Shown piece by piece: positions 34,091-37,052 of a stretch of 37,052 nucleotides of DNA. This DNA comes from an uncultured Hellea sp. Lineage in GTDB: Bacteria > Pseudomonadota > Alphaproteobacteria > Caulobacterales > Maricaulaceae. The notes under the pieces are model-generated. The model worked only from the letters and a program-made list of their open reading frames with translations. It ran no database searches and was not told where the DNA came from. The translations under genes and the position numbers were made by a program. The stretch lies in contig CAJQGR010000091.1 of assembly GCA_905477785.1 (NCBI GenBank), positions 1 through 37,052 of the forward strand, in the 5' to 3' direction. Position 1 is the first letter of the stretch, and every line of letters begins with the position of its first letter.

Positions 34091-34939
34091 TTATGCGCTA
34101 TTATCCCTTCTGGTTAAAAATGCGAGTCTTTCAAATAAATGCACATCCTGTTCATTTTTTAGTAATGCGCCATGCAATGGAGGAATAAGTTTTTTTGGAT
34201 CAGACTCTTTGAGAGTTTCAGGGTCTATATCCTCTATTAACAGTAATTTTAACCAGTCTAGTAATTCACTTGTACTTGGTTTTTTCTTGAGCCCAGGCAT
34301 TGCCCTTACTTCATAAAAACGTTTCATTGCGGCTGTTAATAATTTAGGCTTGATTCCTGGAAAGTGAACTTCAACAATTTCACTCATTGTACTATCATCA
34401 GGAAATTGTATGTAATGAAAGAAGCAGCGGCGAAGAAATGCATCTGGTAGGTCTTTTTCATTATTTGATGTAATAATAATAATTGGCCTTTGTTTTGCTT
34501 TTATAGTTTCGTTAGTCTCATATACATGAAAAGCCATCTTATCTAATTCATGTAATAAATCATTTGGAAATTCAATATCTGCTTTGTCTATTTCATCAAT
34601 AAGTAATATAGGCCTCTTGTTAGCTGTAAATGCTTCCCATAACTTTCCTCTTTTGATATAATTAGAGATATCATGAACACGATTTTCTCCCAACTGAGAG
34701 TCCCTTAACCGCGCTACCGCATCGTATTCATATAACCCTTGTTGAGCCTTTGTTGTCGATTTTATATTCCATTCTAATAATGGTGTGTCTAAACTCTTAG
34801 CAATTTCGTGAGCAAGAACTGTTTTTCCTGTACCGGGCTCTCCTTTTATAAGTAATGGTCTTTCCAAGGTAATGGCAGCATTTACTGCCATTTTAAGGTC
34901 TTGAGTAGCTACGTAGTTTTTAGTACCTTCAAATTTCAT
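34091..34939 (-). CDS. MoxR-family AAA+ ATPase
   Basis: This 282-residue cytoplasmic AAA+ ATPase has Walker A GEPGTGKT (33-40), Walker B ILLIDEIDKAD, a sensor region IIITSNNEKDLPDAFLRRC with arginine residues, and a lid domain. MoxR proteins act as chaperones that insert metals or assemble complexes and usually work with a von Willebrand factor A (CoxE-like) partner encoded immediately downstream. Here the downstream gene is prfC and no VWA gene is in the window, so the partner must be elsewhere or absent. AAGGAA precedes the ATG by about six bases. The 282-residue length matches the subset usually found with CoxE. Confidence 0.92.
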   Translation of the reverse strand: MKFEGTKNYVATQDLKMAVNAAITLERPLLIKGEPGTGKTVLAHEIAKSLDTPLLEWNIKSTTKAQQGLYEYDAVARLRDSQLGENRVHDISNYIKRGKLWEAFTANKRPILLIDEIDKADIEFPNDLLHELDKMAFHVYETNETIKAKQRPIIIITSNNEKDLPDAFLRRCFFHYIQFPDDSTMSEIVEVHFPGIKPKLLTAAMKRFYEVRAMPGLKKKPSTSELLDWLKLLLIEDIDPETLKESDPKKLIPPLHGALLKNEQDVHLFERLAFLTRRDNSA

Positions 34940-35024
34940 TTTATTTCCTTATTTTTTTAGCTTTGTATACAGCATGTTCAGAGTTGCAAGCTTCTTTCAT
35001 TAACAATTTTTATTAGATATTGTG

Positions 35025-35053
35025 TTGCCCTAGGGATTATCTCGCGATATCAG
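35025..35053 (+). promoter_or_regulatory. Putative dksA promoter
   Basis: TTGCCC (35025-35030) and TATCAG (35048-35053), with exactly 17 bases between, each match four of six consensus positions. They lie about 65-95 bases before the dksA ATG. The Shine-Dalgarno CGGAGG ends six bases before that ATG and is one of the best in the window. Confidence 0.45.
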
Positions 35054-35118
35054 GCGCATATTCTTAGGATTAATATGAGTCTTCACGATTCAAATTTAAC
35101 ATTAATACGGAGGCTTTA

Positions 35119-35556
35119 ATGGCATCAACAAAAAAAGTAAAAAAAAGTGTTAAGTTACCAAAAGGATACATTCCGTCAGATGACGAAAAATTTATGAACA
35201 ATAAACAAAAAGAATATTTTCGTAGAAAATTAGTTGCATGGAAGGCTGAAATAGCTCAGCAGACAAAAGAAACGGTTGCTTTCCTTCAGCAAGAAAATGT
35301 GTCTTACCCTGACCCTGCTGATACTGCTGCTGCTAATGCAGATAGACAATTGGAGCTTAGAACTCGCGACAGATTGCGTAAACTTGTAAATCAAATAGAT
35401 AAAGCTTTAGATCGAATAGAGCAAGGTACGTATGGGTACTGTCAGGAAACAGGTGACCCAATTAGGTTAAAAAGGCTTGATGTAAGACCTACAGCAAAGC
35501 TAAGTCTGGAAGCTCAAGAAATGCATGAGCGTGGAGAAAAAGTTAGAGCGAATTAA
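35119..35556 (+). CDS. dksA: DksA-family RNA polymerase-binding regulator, zinc-ligand-poor
   Basis: DksA binds in the RNA polymerase secondary channel and works with ppGpp in stringent control. The 145-residue protein has the coiled-coil and the tip motif DPADTA (Asp65, Asp68, Ala70) that contacts the active site. The globular domain keeps the layout YGYCQETGDPI...RPTAKLSLEAQEMHE, but of the four zinc cysteines only Cys108 remains; Thr111, Ser129 and Ala132 replace the others. It thus resembles zinc-independent DksA forms common in alphaproteobacteria. CGGAGG sits before the ATG. Its TAA overlaps the stop of the convergent DUF885 gene (TTAA). Confidence 0.94.
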   Translation: MASTKKVKKSVKLPKGYIPSDDEKFMNNKQKEYFRRKLVAWKAEIAQQTKETVAFLQQENVSYPDPADTAAANADRQLELRTRDRLRKLVNQIDKALDRIEQGTYGYCQETGDPIRLKRLDVRPTAKLSLEAQEMHERGEKVRAN

Positions 35557-37052
35557 CTTTTTAGCTCTTTATTAATCCAATTATCCACACGCTCCTCTAG
35601 TATATTTAGAGGTACTGGCCCTGAGTTTATAACTGTATCATGAAACATTCGGATATCAAATTTTTCTTTAAGTCTAACTTTTGCATTTTCCCGAAGCTCT
35701 AAAATCTTCATCATACCTATTTTATATGCTGTAGCCTGACCAGGCATGACGATGTATCGCTCTATTGCTTTCTCACAATCGTTTTTAGGGTTAGGTGTGT
35801 TAGCAAGAAGATAATCAATTGCTTCTTGTCTTGTCCATTTTTTATCATGAATTCCTGTATCCACAACTAAGCGGGCAGCTCTCCACAGTTCCATCGCCAG
35901 ACGACCAAAGTCTGAGTATGGATCATCGTAGAAACCCATTTCCTTAGGAAAGTATTCTGAATATAAGCCCCAGCCTTCTGTGTAGGCTGTTACATTATTA
36001 TGCTTTCTAAATTCTGGAACTCCTGAGAGTTCTTGGGATATTGAGAGTTGCATATGGTGGCCAGGGTTACCTTCATGATAGGCTAAGGCCTCCATTTGGT
36101 ATTTAGGCATATCATTAATATCATTAAGGTTTGCATAATAATACCCAGGACGTGATCCATCTGGCGTACCTCTGGAGTAAAATGCTTTACCAGCTGTTTT
36201 TTCTCTAAAAGCTTCCACTCTTCTAACTTCTAAATCTGCTTTAGGAAGTTTAATGAATACTTCATCTAGTCTTTCTGATATTTTTTCAATTATACGTGTT
36301 GCTTCTTTTAAGTAATTTTCTCTGCCTAAGTCGGTATCCGGGTATGTAAAGCGAGGTTCGTCTTTTAGATATTTGAAAAAGTCTTGAAGTTCACCTTCAA
36401 AACCAACCTTTAACATTATTGCACGCATCTCCTCATGAATTCTATTAACTTCATCAAGACCTATTTGATGAATTTCTTTTGCACTTAATTCTGTTGTAGT
36501 CATTGTTTTGAGGCGGTTAGCATAATATCTATTACCCGCGGGTAATTTCCATACGCCATCATCGTTAGTTGTTTGACTTTTTTGACTTTGCATCTCATCA
36601 ATCAGCAATAAATATGAGGGTTTGAATGAGCCCTGTAAGGCATTTTGTAATTTTTTCTTAAGTTTTTCCGATATCTCCTCTGGCAAACTCAGTTTGGAAA
36701 TTTTTTTGTTAAAGTCACTATATACAAGATTTAATTCATCGCTTTTTTCAAATGGAAAGCCGCTAATAATATTTTGGGAAGTGCTAATTACATGCTCATA
36801 AACAAACTTAGGAGGAAGAATACCTCTACGAGCACTTTCTCTGGTATTTTCCATTATTTTTTCTAAATAATTACCGCTTAACTCAACGCGTTTTATATAG
36901 GCATTTGCATCATTCATATTATCTATTGGATGCTGATTAATCAGGAAAGTGGGTATGCCTGAATGGGCTCCATACATCTGTGTTAAGGCGTAATCATGAT
37001 ACCACCACTCCATCTGATCTAGGCTATTTTGACTATTTTCTAAGAATAACCT
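35553..37052 (-). CDS. DUF885-family metallopeptidase-like protein (5' end beyond window)
   Basis: The reading frame is open to the right edge of the window, so the true N-terminus lies outside; 499 residues are visible and family members are usually 550-620 with a signal peptide. The conserved motif YHEGNPGHHMQ (near 36056-36086) resembles a zinc-binding active site, and DUF885 proteins are predicted metallopeptidases/carboxypeptidases, probably exported. Further family signatures are MEWWYHDYALTQMYG at the visible start, FYSRGTPDGSRPGYYYANL, YTEGWGLYSEY, LWRAARLVVDTGIHDKKW and MPGQATAYKIG. An internal ATG at 37013 is not the real start, because in-frame codons continue upstream with family-like sequence. 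It converges on dksA with a four-base overlap of the coding ends. Confidence 0.92.
   Translation of the reverse strand, partial: RLFLENSQNSLDQMEWWYHDYALTQMYGAHSGIPTFLINQHPIDNMNDANAYIKRVELSGNYLEKIMENTRESARRGILPPKFVYEHVISTSQNIISGFPFEKSDELNLVYSDFNKKISKLSLPEEISEKLKKKLQNALQGSFKPSYLLLIDEMQSQKSQTTNDDGVWKLPAGNRYYANRLKTMTTTELSAKEIHQIGLDEVNRIHEEMRAIMLKVGFEGELQDFFKYLKDEPRFTYPDTDLGRENYLKEATRIIEKISERLDEVFIKLPKADLEVRRVEAFREKTAGKAFYSRGTPDGSRPGYYYANLNDINDMPKYQMEALAYHEGNPGHHMQLSISQELSGVPEFRKHNNVTAYTEGWGLYSEYFPKEMGFYDDPYSDFGRLAMELWRAARLVVDTGIHDKKWTRQEAIDYLLANTPNPKNDCEKAIERYIVMPGQATAYKIGMMKILELRENAKVRLKEKFDIRMFHDTVINSGPVPLNILEERVDNWINKELKS

Noticed and set aside
37011-37013. ATG at 37013 as the start of the DUF885 protein
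   Set aside because: The frame continues without stop to the window edge with family-like residues, and the family is longer at the N-terminus with a signal peptide.

Overview
The window reads as a stretch of core chromosome from an AT-rich, compact, Gram-negative alphaproteobacterium. This is inferred from gene content and arrangement: a divergent tyrS/anmK pair, an iscR-led SUF operon containing two cysteine desulfurases, an alphaproteobacterial-type rpoH beside rluD, class II DAHP synthase, a serS-surE-pcm run, a zinc-ligand-poor DksA, and an outer-membrane TonB receptor with a signal peptide. Intergenic gaps are short, several operon genes overlap by 1-17 bases, and several converging genes meet with 0-12 bases between their stop codons. 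That resembles streamlined marine lineages, but no genus can be named from sequence alone. I see no tRNA, rRNA, CRISPR array, insertion sequence, prophage or integrase.

Layout. At 1-5503 there is the start of a probable M23 peptidase gene (minus strand, cut by the window edge), a one-cysteine Bcp peroxiredoxin (minus), a 1147-residue AsmA/DUF3971-type envelope protein (plus) and tyrS (minus). At 5578-7473 are anmK (plus) and an alpha/beta hydrolase (minus). The region 7474-15189 is the iron-sulfur assembly operon: iscR, a class I cysteine desulfurase, sufB, an unrecognised small lipoprotein, sufC, sufD, sufS, sufT (DUF59) and sufA. It is preceded by a close match to the IscR type-1 operator overlapping a -35 element. 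On the minus strand, rluD and rpoH (15202-17304) converge on the operon. A large TonB-dependent receptor (17546-20182) ends in a strong terminator and faces a CPBP intramembrane protease (minus).

From 21600 come class II DAHP synthase (plus) and HU (minus), which share a hairpin terminator. A Gfo/Idh/MocA oxidoreductase overlaps a membrane-anchored serine hydrolase of the beta-lactamase fold. nadE abuts gltX with no gap. A 297-base gap (28782-29078) holds poly-A/T tracts, competing hairpins, a 30-codon ORF and a strong hairpin, then serS-surE-pcm-lipoprotein follow as one overlapping run. The right end has prfC and a MoxR ATPase (both minus), dksA (plus) and a DUF885 protein (minus) that runs off the window edge.

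The main biological unit is the SUF operon. The two desulfurases supply sulfur, SufBCD forms the scaffold/ATPase, SufT and SufA act in maturation and delivery, and IscR should sense cluster status and repress from the site upstream. The most unusual items are the lipoprotein gene embedded in this operon between sufB and sufC, the structured gltX-serS gap, and the lipoprotein with glycine-lysine heptads at the end of the serS run. Most other genes are ordinary housekeeping genes.
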